64,000 nt of DNA from the NCBI GenBank assembly GCA_958510825.1, contig OY294051.1, positions 992,001-1,056,000 on the forward strand, written 5' to 3'. The stretch comes from Brachypterus glaber (lineage: Eukaryota > Arthropoda > Insecta > Coleoptera > Kateretidae). Of the stretch, positions 12,201 through 24,179 are shown in pieces. Numbering within the stretch: position 1 is the stretch's first letter; each line of letters starts with the position of its first letter. The notes below the pieces were generated by a model. It made no database searches. It saw only the letters and a program-made list of their open reading frames with translations, and was not told where the DNA came from. The translations under genes and the position numbers were made by a program.

Positions 12201-15114
12201 CTTCACTACTGCTTTTACTAAAATATTTGATTATTTATAACGTTTTTATTAACCTATCATTTAACAGTATTTCCCACCATGTGTTACTTTCTGTCCAAAC
12301 AGATTACAATAATTGTAATAATAACACAGCTCTACAAAATAAAGCACATTTTAAATTTTTTTACATCGGCGCTTAGTGCTACTAAGAGTGCCGATGTATT
12401 GAAATCTTCGCCGAAAAGTCAAAATCTTTGACCACGGGTTTTTCACATTTCTCGACGTTTTAGACCATTCTGAGTCGAAATCAGTAAAAAAAAAATTTTG
12501 CGTCCGTCTGTCTGTCTGTCGGGGTGTAAACTCTCTAACTCCATTTCTACATAAGATATCGACCATTTTTTGCATATTGTTTCTTATTGTATTCCGAAGA
12601 GCTGATTAGATTTTGGGAGTAAGGGGGTAAAAATAGGGTAAAACTCCTATTTTTAGCGTTTTTTGTTTATAATTAAGGCAATTATTATTGTATTTGGTTA
12701 ATTTAGCACTTATATAAAAGATAATTTTAAATTGGTCAAAAAATGCTATAAACAACGTTTTCCTAAAAGGCATAGTTTTCGAGATATTGGCGTTTAAAGC
12801 AGTAAAATGTTTTTTTAGCATATCTCACATATTTATAACCCGATTTAAAAAAATTATATTTTAAATAAAAGCTCTTTTTAAGCCCTATAAAAAATTTTAT
12901 ATACAGTTTTTTGCTAGAATATAATGTTTTAAAGATACAGAATTTAAAATCAAACAAAACACCTAGTTTGAAATTTGCAAACTAGATGGCTCTAGTGTAC
13001 AATAGTGCCGATGTTTTTGACAGGGTGCTTGCAACGTTTCATCTAGTTTTTCTTACATTATCCTAGTGAGAATTATTTAAAGTAGGTTTTTTATTTATTT
13101 ATTGACGCATATTAATTTTGACAACTTGTCATAATTTTTTCTCGAAATCGCGAAAAACTTACGGAATATATTTTTACAGGGGATCTGAGAGCCCAACTCA
13201 GCAAAAAAAGGGCCGAAAGGCTTATATACAAACCACCGGTTGCTGCCGGAAATGCTTCGAGACTTTTGCAAAATGCACTAGAGGGCGCCATCTTTGAAAA
13301 ACAGAAAAGGAAGAGGCGCAAAAATAGAGATGAGATTGGTAAGTAAGAATTTTTTAAAGTGGGCTTACTAAGAAACGGATGTTTGGTTTGGTCCTTATCA
13401 AGTGAATGATCAAAGTGAAAATAAGTCCAGAGGAATAAATTTTACAAAAAAAGAGTCAATTTTAATTATGTTGCTTTTTGAGCGGGAAAGTCGTATGGAG
13501 GTTTGCCGTCCAGTTTGTTTTCAAATATTTTGTCCGATTTTTTTTTAACTATTAAAAATGTGTGTAAACAGTCCAAAACAAAAAAAAAGTATGGGGCAAA
13601 AAAATTATTAAAAAACTGAAAATTAATACAAATTTTGATTATTTTGTCTAGAATATGCGAGAAATTATAACAGAATTATGAATTACGATCGTAGTTTCGA
13701 CCGAGATTTTCGACTCAGAACCGAAAGAAAATTTAAGATTTATAAAAGAATTAAGTTGTATTGTAGCTGTCCCAACTATTACCCAGGTATATCACATAAA
13801 ATTTACAAATCTAAAAAATAATTAAAAAAAAAACAATTTTTTTATATTTGAAAATTTGTTTGAGAACTCTTGAAGAATAAAATAGCATGTTTCACTCGGA
13901 GTAAAGGTGTTTTTTTACTCGTCTTTAGTTGTCTGCAGACTTGTAAAAAAAGAGTCACTTTTACTACTAGTAAAAAAATATGACGATAATCTACGCAACG
14001 AGTATGGGGTCTAGAAATGTTAACATTTCTACAAAAAGAAATGAAGTTTTATGACCGAAAAATAACCTATGTATGTATCCAATACATACAGATAATAAGA
14101 CAATTACCAGCTTTATTTTAAATAGATAAACTCAATAATAACCCCCGCGTGGCTTTTACTTTATTGAGTGGATAATTATTTATTTTACCCACTAAACTGT
14201 CACTTGTCAAATTATTTTCTTGTAAATGACATTAAAATTTTTAATAAAAATATGAATTTCTAAGCTATTTATTGGATAAAACCTTGTATGGTATGGTATG
14301 GGTAAACCGATATTGCCCTCTCGAAAATTAACCTGCTTGGCTGACGCCTCGCAGGTTAATTGTCTCATGGGCAATATCTTACTTTACCCACTAGTACCAT
14401 AAATAACTAATTTCTTAGTATTTTACTTTTCTGCTCGTTACCATGACACCAAGCGCAAAACTGAATTTTGCGCGCTAGAGTGTAGGCAACCAGCAAGTCA
14501 ATCGTAAAACAACTGTTAACTTGACAGTGTCAAATATATGCTACGAGATGTGTTCTGTCATTTTTTTAATATAAAATTATTATTTATCTTTTATAAAATC
14601 TCAATTTCGTGTGCAATTTGTTGTTATGGAGAGTTACATTGATGAGGGGTTTTCTTCTAAACCACCAGATTTGCAAAAAAAAGTGCTGAAACCTTCTAAG
14701 GTTATAAATCTACTGCCTGAAATTTATTTATTTATTTTGGATCGTAGAAAAAACGTTATTTGTATTACGAGCGCAAAATGTGATTTTTCTACGACTGCTT
14801 TAGAATGTAAGCAAATACACACTTTTCAAACACTGAATGAATCCATTCTAGCTCTAGATACGGTATGTATATTCCGTATCAAGTGTTAGAATGAGCACAT
14901 TTAGTGCCATCTCTTGTTTATAAAAGTAAAGAAAACTGTAGCAAAATTAGCAAAAATATATATTTTACCATGAAATATTGAATAATTTAATGCAATTTAA
15001 AGTTTTGCGTTAAAATTACATAAAGTTTATTAGTTTTTCTTAATATTTGACCAGTTTTTTATCAATTTAGTTAAAAAAAATAAAACTGCTCCATCTATTG
15101 TTAAATATTTAAAC

Positions 15115-15148
<34 letters not shown>

Positions 15149-16018
15149 AACAATCTAACATAACCTTCAATTTTTGCATTATAATTTGTAAATATGTGCT
15201 AATAATAAATAAAAAATTTTTTAAGTACTGATTTGATAAAATTATTAAACAAAATTAATTTCTTTATTTAAAAATATGTGTTTTGTTGCATTTACAATGT
15301 CGAGTAATGTTTGTTTGTTTGTTTTTAACCTCGTACTATTCTACTTAATTAAGCATCCCCTAAGTCCAGGACTTGTGTGGGCTAGTGTAGTAGAGGGAAC
15401 CACCGGCTTTAATTGACTTTCGAACCAATATATCTAGGGAGTACGCCTTCGCCAAATTTCAATTATTAATTAACTGAAAAAGGCAATCGGCGCCAGTGAG
15501 GTTTGAACTCACGATCATTAGATCAGTGTCAGGCTATATCGATGCCATTGACCACTGAGCTAAATCTCACAAAAAACATTGTTTTCACCTTGTCCGCAGG
15601 TTAAAGCCATACAGTGTTTCCTATTTGCAGTCGAAGAAAAAGTATAGTCTACAACACGTATGGAATAGTCATTCCGCACTCGGGGGACCGTCATAGACGC
15701 CTGCCGGCTCGTATGACAAACTTTCCGCTCGCGCGAAATATTGTCTATTCCATACTAGTTATAGAATATATTATTCTGTTTTCGAGTGATTGCTGATCTC
15801 GGCTAACGTCTCGATCAGCAAATTCCAGGCTCAAGCAGAAATCAGTCATTTTGTGCTCATAAAACATAAAAAACTATTTTAAATAAAATTCTATTTGTGT
15901 ATCATTTTGCTAATAAATTTTTATTGCAGCTGAGGGAAAGTTGCCGATCCATTTACGCCTGGGACTCGACTCAAAAGTCAGGAAAAAATCGAAACGTAGG
16001 AAACAGGAGCAGGTATAA
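9257..16018 (+). CDS. RS-repeat nuclear protein, 875 aa, family not recognised
   Basis: Exons 9257-9274, 9380-9565, 10013-12188, 13180-13338 and 15930-16018 join in phase and end at TAA. Translation may instead start at 9386 (MSDEEEDLEALRLAALQSI), because exon 1 adds only MGDIER-KV before it. Visible parts: an acidic N terminus; an Arg/Gly/Asn-rich patch (HRGRGNKRGR); a poly-Glu block near residues 150-164; Pro-rich and Lys/Glu-rich stretches; about ten RRSKSP-type repeats near residues 405-485; a second Lys/Glu-rich region; and a basic C terminus containing LRAQLSKKRAERL and KLPIHLRLG. Known RS proteins work in splicing and mRNA processing, so a nuclear RNA role is inferred, not shown. The two C-terminal motifs look non-repetitive and should be the best handles for a homology search. 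A candidate AATAAA lies at 16357. Intron 4 contains a family A copy, a family C copy and a SINE. Confidence 0.8.
12362..13050 (-). mobile_element. Family B DINE/Helentron-like element, copy a
   Basis: Non-coding ~690-bp element read on the minus strand from AAACTAGATGAAACGTTGCA to a terminal palindrome (CGGCACTCTTAGTAGC...AAGTGCCG). It contains a short GACA/GTCT microsatellite next to GAGTTTACACC. A GTCT-type microsatellite plus a 3' palindrome is known from DINE-1 and related Helentron-derived elements, so that class is suggested, not proven. It lies in intron 3 of the RS gene. Confidence 0.75.
14075..14406 (+). mobile_element. Family A hairpin-ended element, copy a
   Basis: A ~330-bp element running from TATCCAATACATACAGATAA to CCACTAGTACCATAAATA. 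The last ~120 bp form a hairpin around ATTAACCTGC...GCAGGTTAAT. It lies in intron 4 of the RS gene. Six copies are in the window. Confidence 0.85.
14790..15777 (+). mobile_element. Family C hairpin-ended element, copy a, with SINE inside
   Basis: Starts CGACTGCTTTAGAATG and ends with a GC-rich hairpin (ATTCCGC...GCGGGACCG...CGCCTGCCGGCTCG...CGCGCGAAAT-like). It is interrupted by the SINE at 15307-15571. A (TA)n run occurs at about 15118-15145. It lies in intron 4 of the RS gene. Confidence 0.75.
15307..15571 (-). mobile_element. tRNA-derived SINE, copy 2
   Basis: On the minus strand the head shows a good A box (TAGCTCAGTGG) and B box (GTTCAAACC), then the same body as copy 1 and a (AAAC)n tail seen as GTTTGTTTGTTT on the plus strand. 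It is inserted inside the family C element at 14790-15777, because the intact family C copy at 32.1 kb lacks it. Confidence 0.85.
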
Positions 16019-16196
16019 TATTTCTGGGTCATTTTATTTTTTTATTTTAAACAGTCTAGTTTAAACCGAGGTTTGGACTTTAGTTTCTTTTAGTTAAAAA
16101 CGTATTTATTTGTTTAGTTTTGTATTTTTAAACCTTTACTCTTTTTGGCTTTAGTTTTATAAAGTCTGTTTATTTTTAAATCCGTAACTAAACAGA

Positions 16197-17598
16197 CAGG
16201 CACGTTTCTTATGGGAATGACTTTCGGTCAAAAATTATAAATTTTCAGTATGATGTAGATTTGATCTTAAAGTTCAAAAGCTTCCATTGACCCAACATGA
16301 TCTAACGTCTAGTTTTTGAGTTTTAGGACAAAAACAAATTCATTTTTTTTTTGTTTAATAAACTAAAATAAAAAAAACTTTACATCAACTTTTGTTCTTA
16401 TTATATATACTCGTAATAAAAAACTAATTATTTTTTTTTTCTTTAAAATATTTTTGTAATTTTTTTTTATAAATATTTCTATTAAATATTATTAAATTAT
16501 TAATTATACGTGTTATAACATAAAAAAATAAAAAAAATAAAAAGTTTATATGCTGCTAGCTGGATTCGAACCTGGAACCATTTATTAAGAGCCACAAGCG
16601 ACTCTTATCGTGAAAGAAACTACATATCTAATTTATTTAATTTTATTTATTTCTTTTAATGGCATTATTTTGAAAATTATATTTTTATACTTCACTTTAA
16701 TGTAAATTCTTTCATTTTATATATTATTATAAAAATCTGACCATTTAATAAGTTTTTTTTTCATATTTTCAAAGATTTTCTTAATTTTTACCTTTATTTT
16801 AAACAAACAATTTTAGTTTTTTATTACAAGTATATATAATAACAAAAGTGGATGTAAAGTTTTTTTTATTTTAGTTTATTAAACAAAAAAAAAATGAATT
16901 TTATTGTTTTTGACCTAAAACTCAAAAACTAGCTGTCAGATCAAGTTGGGTCAATAAAAGCTTTTGACCAGAAAGATAAAATCTACATCATACTAAAAAT
17001 TTAGAATTTTTGACTGCCAGTTTCAAAGAACTTTTACATCAAGAAGGAACATGATGAAATCTACCGTATGCTTTGTTTGAAGCGTGAACCAACTACGGTG
17101 AGGGGCTGGTGGGGAGTGAATATTGTTTACACTTAGTACGCGTAAAGAGAGAGAAAGAATGTGTAAACTCACAGTCTAATGTCGTAAAATGACTGACAGG
17201 GGTACAGTGTTGCCAATTGGAAACGTATACTTTGAATATTTTTTTGTAAATTTTAAGAAACATTAGTTCTGTATGAGTTTTATATGAACTAGTAGTTTAA
17301 TTTTAATAGATTTAAATATACTGTATTATTAAACATAATTATAGTATACACAATAAAGTTTTTTACATTTTTAATTTAAGTATAATGATTTGAATTCATG
17401 ATAAGGTGGAAACTACGCAACATCGCTACTAGGTAGCCTGAAAGTCGACTAGCGACATCTACATTTTACACCACAAACCTGTATCGCGTTTCTGTTAGTA
17501 AATAAACAAACAAAAAGATGACACCTTCATAAACATTGGTCTGAAATTACTTCTTGAGGTAAAAGTTCTTTGGCCAGTTTCCACAAGAAACGTGCCTG
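16197..17598. mobile_element. Foldback element with a nested hAT MITE and tRNA-like apex
   Basis: Arms begin CAGGCACGTTTCTT on both ends and run for about 220 bp (left 16197-16420; right about 16800-17023 resuming at 17581-17598 after the hAT MITE). They share TAGTATGATGTAGATTT-like and TTTTTGAGTTTTAGG-like stretches. The centre holds a tRNA-like B box (GGTTCGAATCCAGC on the minus strand, about 16557-16580). No clear target duplication was found. Confidence 0.75.
17024..17572. mobile_element. hAT-type MITE, copy 2 (549 bp), nested
   Basis: Reverse-oriented copy of the 3246-3794 element, flanked by a perfect 8-bp duplication GCCAGTTT (17016-17023 and 17573-17580). It sits in the right arm of the foldback element 16197-17598, so it is the younger insertion. 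Confidence 0.92.
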
Positions 17599-17900
17599 TA
17601 TGTTTGGATATCCAATTTTATGTTCTTTTGCCAATGGAAAAAGAGGTTTTGTAGTTATGGCTGAATGAGGGGTATTCTGCAGGGGAATTTTAGTGTACAA
17701 ACTCCGGGAATTAGTAGGGGATTACGGGAATTGAAGGAAATAATTAGGGAATTCGGGTATATGTAGACAATTTGGTACCTTTTGTTTCTGATTTAGAAAT
17801 AAAGAATACAATCTGTGATAATAAAGCTGTGATTTAAAAGTTTTAGTCTAGCTCTTTATTTTTTCCCCATACTAAGTATAGTTGGGAAATTCAAATATAT

Positions 17901-18232
17901 TTTATCCAATACATACAGATAATAAGACAATTACCAACTTTATTTTAAATAGATAAACTCAATAATAACCCCCGCGTGGCTTTTACTTTATTGAGTGGAT
18001 AATTATTTATTTTACCCACTCAACTGTCACTTGTCAAATTATTTTCTTGTAAATGTCATTAAAATTTTTAATAAAAATATGAATTCCTAAGCTATTTATT
18101 GGATAAAACCTTGTATGGCACTCATGGGTAAACCGATATTGCCCTCTCGAAAATTAACCTGCTTGACTGACGCCTCGCAGGTTAATTTTTTCATGGGCAA
18201 TATCTTACTTTACCCACTAGTACCATAAATAA
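17901..18232 (+). mobile_element. Family A hairpin-ended element, copy b
   Basis: Same ends and terminal hairpin as copy a, in the intergenic desert, 300 bp past the nested hAT/foldback cluster. Confidence 0.85.
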
Positions 18233-19910
18233 TTATTATTAATTACGTTTAAATTATTTTTATTTTAACGATAACTCAAGAACGGGTTTAAATAACGATA
18301 ACTCCTTTATATTTAAAATTTAATTTTTAGCGATAACTTTGTTGTTCCTGTTTATACTTTATTTTTTATTTATTATATAGAAAAGGTTTGTCTGTGATAT
18401 TTATTCCACTATTAAATTTAAAAAACTGAATGTATGTTTGAATGAATATTTTTGTAAATTCTTTAAATTATTTTTTTTTACAAGAATGGCAAAAGGTTTA
18501 TAATAGCCCCCAAATTAAAAGTAAAGGCACTAAATTAGATTAATTAATTTGCACTCGAACTAAGTTTAACAAACATTAAGTTACATTCTTTTTATTTTAT
18601 TTTTGACATTCCCAGGGCAAGTTGCCCGATTAAAATTTAATCTATTGTCCTCCAAGATTTTAGTTTAAAAATAATGAAGATTTAGTGTTTGGCGGAAATG
18701 ATAAATGTTTTCTCTTGTATAAACCAAAGGGGGGGGGCACTTATCAATATTAGTTAGAATTTAATTTTATGGACATCCATAAATGATATCACATAATTAG
18801 GGGGGAGGTGGTACTGCGTTAATAATCCTTTATTTAGAATTTTTACGGAAAAATAATGTCGTTTTTTTTTTAATTTTATATTGGGGTAGTTGAAATTTTT
18901 ATTTTGGGTCCATATTTCACTATTACTTAATTTTACAAATGGTTATTGTTACTTGAAAAGTTTATAACAGCGCGCTGCAACTAAAATTACCGTGATGTCA
19001 TTTATGGTTGTCCCCTTTAACTGTGATATGAACGTGATTTTTTTTACACTAACCAATATACTAGCATGTCGATTAATATGTTTATAATTTACAGGAAAAT
19101 TTTTGAGGATCGCCTCCAACGTACATTTTTGGACGTTGTTTTAAAATAGGGACGTAACCAACATATATACTTACAGGGCAATATATTTAAAAAGAGTTAA
19201 AATTTATCGTTAAATCAAATATCAATTTTATCTGAACAAACGTTCAGTTTTTTCAAGTTGAGTTTTTTTCTCATAAAACTGCATAATAAAACGAAAAAAA
19301 AAAATAGGATAGGAAGGGACAGAAAAGTTTTAATTTTATTTTAAGAAATAATTTTTTTTTAATCGAAGTTACGTTCCTCTTTTAAAACACCGCCTTTTTA
19401 TATAACGAAATTTACAGTGCTTTTTTACGTGAATTACATATACTACTTCTATTTAAAAATAAAAAAAAAACTATCTAATAACAAAAAAAAATAAAAATTT
19501 ACAGTTATCAAAAATAGTTCCTAAATACCGTCGTATTTTGCCTAAAATCCCTACCAACATGACATACAACTACTATTTCCCGGTTATTTTCGATCTTAAG
19601 TGCCATATATTAGTTTGGTGACTTTCACATCGATCATTGAAAAGTCTTGATTCTTATTAAATCAAAACATTTCTGTATTGACAGCGTAAAGTTAGTAGCG
19701 CCATCCTATATTGGTTATTATGTTATTATGACGTCGGTCCGAATAGCTCTGAATTTGACTCTATTCTTCTTTTTTCTACAATGCAATAAAAAGAGATTAT
19801 ACTATATTTCCTTCTATTACATTCTAAAATTAGGAGTTGTTTTAGTCAAGATCTTTTTATTTTTGAATAGACCCTTAAAAATCAATAATTTATCCTTCAC
19901 AATATATTTT
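18233..19910. other. Intergenic AT-rich stretch
   Basis: Apart from the MITE at 18771-19013 I see no gene, RNA or clear repeat. Open frames here are short and without codon structure. Confidence 0.5.
18771..19013. mobile_element. MITE with GGACATCCATAAATGA termini
   Basis: 243 bp with inverted ends GGACATCCATAAATGATATC and the complement of GTGATGTCATTTATGGTTGTCC. Termini of this type are common among mariner-like MITEs of insects. The target duplication is not clear. Confidence 0.65.
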
Positions 19911-20425
19911 TTTCTATTTTGCGACTCTTATAAGCTCATAATCAGACGCATTTTGCGTGTTCTTATAGGCCCATAAGAGGTCTCTACTTTTTTTTCTGTT
20001 GGGTTGGCAACATACAAAAGCCTATCTCTTGACGTTTTGTGTGCAAATGTCAATGTCGATTTAAAGTTTATTTTTTTACAAAATTTTGTGTTTGGGTTAT
20101 TTTTTACCGTGTTAAAATTGTGGACTGGTTAATTGCAGTGAAAAAAGAAGAGATGACTGTAAAATATATCAAAATATCATTTGTTCTTAGAATTTGAAAC
20201 ATAGTGTAAACTGTAATGCTAACCCAAAACAAAAATCCCTAAATCAGTCATCAATTTAAATGTAAGTTTTTTAAATTTTAGAGCGAAATAGAAAAAATTG
20301 TATAAAGCACTCGTTTCATAACACGTTTTTAGAGCACTAGTACTTTAGAAAACTCGCCGCAAGCGGCTCGTTTTCTAAACTTATACTCGTGCGCTAAAAA
20401 CGTATGTTATGAAACTAGTACTTTG
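19911..20425 (+). mobile_element. Family D hairpin-ended element, copy a
   Basis: A ~510-bp element from TTGCGACTCTTATAAGCTCA to a terminal hairpin of about 100 bp (CATAACACGTTTTTAGAGCA ... GCTAAAAACGTATGTTATG) with a GC-rich apex CTCGCCGCAAGCGGCTCG. Intergenic. Confidence 0.85.
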
Positions 20426-23127
20426 CACTGTAAACTTTGCGTATATTTTTGCATTTACATAGGAATTGTTTTTATTATATTTATATGGCTTTATAATTTT
20501 ACAAAAAACAATACCTTTTTGTATTTTCTGCAATGATTGTAATTTTGAACGATTTTGTTGTTCTTTTATGCATTTTTTTATAAGTTGTGTTAAAATGCAT
20601 ATTTTTTATTTCATATGTAAAACTATCCCATAGCAATATCCCTGTGAAATAGTCCTAATTCCTTGTTTTTATAATTTGGTGTAAATCTAGTAATAACTTG
20701 AGAATAAAATAAAATATGCACTTCAAAGTGGTCTTGGCCACTTTTAATAATACATTCTGCAAAATTCAAATAATTTTTGATTTTTTAGATAGATACTAAG
20801 TATTACTTAGGAATTCAGGGTGTAAAAGCTGGGGGTTTCTTCTCTGGGATGCTGTAGATACACCTTTATCCTAGTGCGCGCGATAGCAATTGTAATGAGC
20901 AGTTTGACTATATATTCATAGGAAATGCTTAGCTTTGATTGTGTGATTTTCGTGCGAAAAGAACAATACACGCGGTAACGCACCGTAAGTGGGTCGATTG
21001 AATGCTTATTACTGACTGACGCCGGTGCGTTGAACTATATCTGGTGGCTTGTTCGCAAGGTCACGCGCCAAGAAACAAAAAAAGAAAATTCAATAATATT
21101 AATAAAATTATTAATTTTAAGAAAATAAGGGAATATTAAACACAGGGAGTCTACAAAAATGGCGACTTTTTTCAAATCTGGAGTTATAGTTATTAAATTT
21201 TAAATTTAAAATATGATGTTTAGACCGTGTTAATGGATTTTAACTTTCTGACGTTTCGTCTGTTACTGCTAGAGACATCTTCCGGGATGAATCTGAAACT
21301 AAACCCGAAAGTAAAAGTTATAAAAGTGGCCAGGAAAAAATCAGGGAAATTTTTTGAAAATATGAAAAAGTAAGGGAATTAAAGAGGCAACCGCAAAGGA
21401 CAGGAAACGCCATTCTGCACGTGTTAAAGACAATACTTTTTCTTTAACTACAAAATTTCTTAATAATTTTATTGCTTTTTTTAAAAAAGTCCACATTTAA
21501 GTCTAGTGTTATGCTTCAAATGTCAGTGTCACTTTCCATTGTTTAAATTCTGTATAATTTAGTTATTAATAAGCATCGAGATGTGCCTGTTCCATCACAA
21601 GAGCGAGAATATAGTATTCCCGCACTGAGTGCCAAATTATAGTAATTCTGCCATTGAAAATCATTTAAAAGTGATGCAATTTTAAAGCAGTGCTTAAAAA
21701 TGTCATCCCCTTATTAAATTAGAATAAATACACTGGCTTAAAAAATAAATGACAACTAAAATTTTAATTTTTTAATTTGTCATGTCTGTATTTATATAAA
21801 TTTGAATTCTTATTTTCGCCCAAAATGTATAAAACTAAATACCTACCTTTACTATTTTTTATTCTATATTTTTTTTCCTTATTTTCGTTATTTACACCAA
21901 ATTATATCCCTAATATTATGTCCTTTTAATTTTTTGTAAAATATTTATAATATAAAAACTGTACATTATCTTTTAAAACGTCACAAAAATGCCCAAAAAA
22001 ATGTACATTTTTTATAATTTTATAATTTTGTAAATGTATATTACAAAAAAAAACAAAAGTATCATTTATAAAAAAAGAAAAAAAAATAAATATGTAAAAA
22101 AAAATATTTAATAATGATACAAAAAAAAAAAACAAAATTACTTATGGAATATGTTTATAAAAATCTAGGTTTAACTACCAAACTACCCCAAGATCTCGGA
22201 GCAAAGTCAGCCAATAAGGAGCCAAAACATCATCCAACAAATAAAAACCTACCAAACTGGAAAAATATCGTGAAACAAAGACTATAAAATTAGTGAATTA
22301 TATTATTAATTAATTTATTAATCATAATAATGTACTGGCTTCATTAAAAGTAATTTTTGATTGTTAAAAAATAGTTAACTGGTAAAAATGTTTATTATTA
22401 AAATGAACGTTTTAATTAATTTAATAGCAAGCTGTGGAATAGTGTAACTATAAATATATCTTCTGTATTAAGGTACAAAAAAAATATTATTTAAGATCTA
22501 AAATTTAAATATATACCATTTTAAAACCCTTTTTGTACATATTGTTTTTGTAAATATTGCCTATATTTTATATATAACTAATAAACTTAGTTGTTTTACA
22601 ATTTTTTGAGTTTTATTTTTGCACCAAAATTGTCATTTTTAGGACATCTATTGATTTTTTTTTTCAGGTTTAGACTTTTTATATAAACGAAAATCAAAAA
22701 AAAAAAATATATATATATATATTATTTTAAATTTAGTCTAAAATAAAAGCCAGACTTATAACAAATCGTTTAAGCCTAGTCCTGCGTTGGGCCATTTTTT
22801 TTTATTATCGACCCAAAAAGTCGCGCCGTGGTACCATTTTTATAATACAGAAATAGAAACAATACAACATATAATGTGCGGGGAATGTCAGTAAAGTTAG
22901 ACTTATGAAGAATTTCGAGTTGTGGATGTTCGACTTATAGAGGTTTGACTAGTAATAATAATAATAATAGTATTTATTCCAAATAGGTATACCTATATTA
23001 GGTTATAACCTAATACATTCTTGCTAATACAGAATAAAACAAGAAAAAAATAATACACAATATCACAATAAAAATAACTATTTAATATCAGTAATCATAT
23101 CACAATCATAATATTTTACCCTATGAT
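20426..23127. other. Intergenic stretch without recognisable genes
   Basis: Mostly AT-rich, with a GC-richer patch near 20870-21070 (GTGCGCGCGATAGC; GACGCCGGTGCGTTG), simple repeats at about 22705-22722 (AT)n and 22951-22968 (AAT)n. The phrase TTTCTGACGTTTCGTCTGTT near 21234 resembles a motif frequent in insect repeats. No gene supported. Confidence 0.45.
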
Positions 23128-23854
23128 CCGTTTCATCAAGCAAGAGAGTAAACTAAAAATCGCACAGTGAATATTTTCAAAACAGATTCGAATATTGGAT
23201 GTTCGAATATACTGCGTAGTTTATTTTATAAAACATAACTATATTCTATACACAAACATATGCTATTCAAACCTGTTGTAAAAATATTTTTTCTATTTTG
23301 CGACTCTTATAAGCTTATAATCACACGCATTTTGCGTGTTCTTATAGGCCCATAAGAGGTCTCTACTTTTTTTTCTGTTGGGTTGGCAACATACAAAAGC
23401 CCATCTCTTGACGTTTTGCGTGCAAATGTCAATGTCGATTTAAAGTTTAATTTTTTACAAAATTTTGTGTTTGGGTTATTTTTTACCGTGTTAAAATTGT
23501 GGACTGGTTAATTGCAGTGAAAAAAGAAGAGATGACTGTAAAATATATCAAAATATCATTTTATCTTAGAGTTTTAAACATGGCGAAAACTGTAATGCCA
23601 ACCCAAAACGAAAATCCCTAAATCAGTCATCAATTTAAATGTAAGTTTTTTAAATTTTAGAGCAAAATAGAAAAAATTGTATAAAGCACTCGTTTCATAA
23701 CACGTTTTTAGAGCACTAGTATTTCAGAAAACTCGCCGCAAGCGGCTCGTTTTCTAAACTTGTACTCGTGCGCTAAAAACGTATGTTATGAAACTAGTAC
23801 TTTAATATACTATACTGTGCGATTTTTAATTTACTCTCTTGCTTGATGAAACAG
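23128..23854. mobile_element. Inverted-repeat element containing family D copy b
   Basis: CGTTTCATCAAGCAAGAGAG (from 23128) and its reverse complement (to 23854) form 41-bp arms that also include AAAATCGCACAGT. Between them lie ~120 bp of other DNA and family D copy b. Confidence 0.65.
23288..23804 (+). mobile_element. Family D hairpin-ended element, copy b
   Basis: High-similarity copy of 19911-20425, bracketed by a separate 41-bp inverted repeat (23128-23168 and 23812-23854). Confidence 0.87.
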
Positions 23855-24179
23855 GCGATAGTAGAAATTTAGAATAACGTTTTTCTAACGTTAGAAAGCT
23901 GTATAAAAGTAAAAAATCAACATAACAATGTTGTATTTTTGTAAAACAATCAGGGTCTCTATTCTTGACCATTCGCAAAAATAATTCGCATACGCTGTTG
24001 CTAAGGAAGCTAATATGTGATTGGTTGTACCATAGCAACTGCGTAGGCGAAATATTTATGGTCAAGAATAGAGCTGCAGTTTGTGCTCTTTTCCACGCCA
24101 CCCAGGAGGTAAAGCACCGGGCGCGTTACGGTTAACGTGCCGTTCCCCACTGAGGAAACCCCAGTAGGCCTATACACGT

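Noticed and set aside
14611..14889. 92-codon plus-strand frame in RS gene intron 4
   Set aside because: Its 3' third runs into the non-coding family C element, and the other family C copies lack the 5' part; no splice phase links it to the RS exons.
19647..19976. 109-codon hydrophobic frame
   Set aside because: It crosses the boundary of family D copy a, which is non-coding in its other copies.
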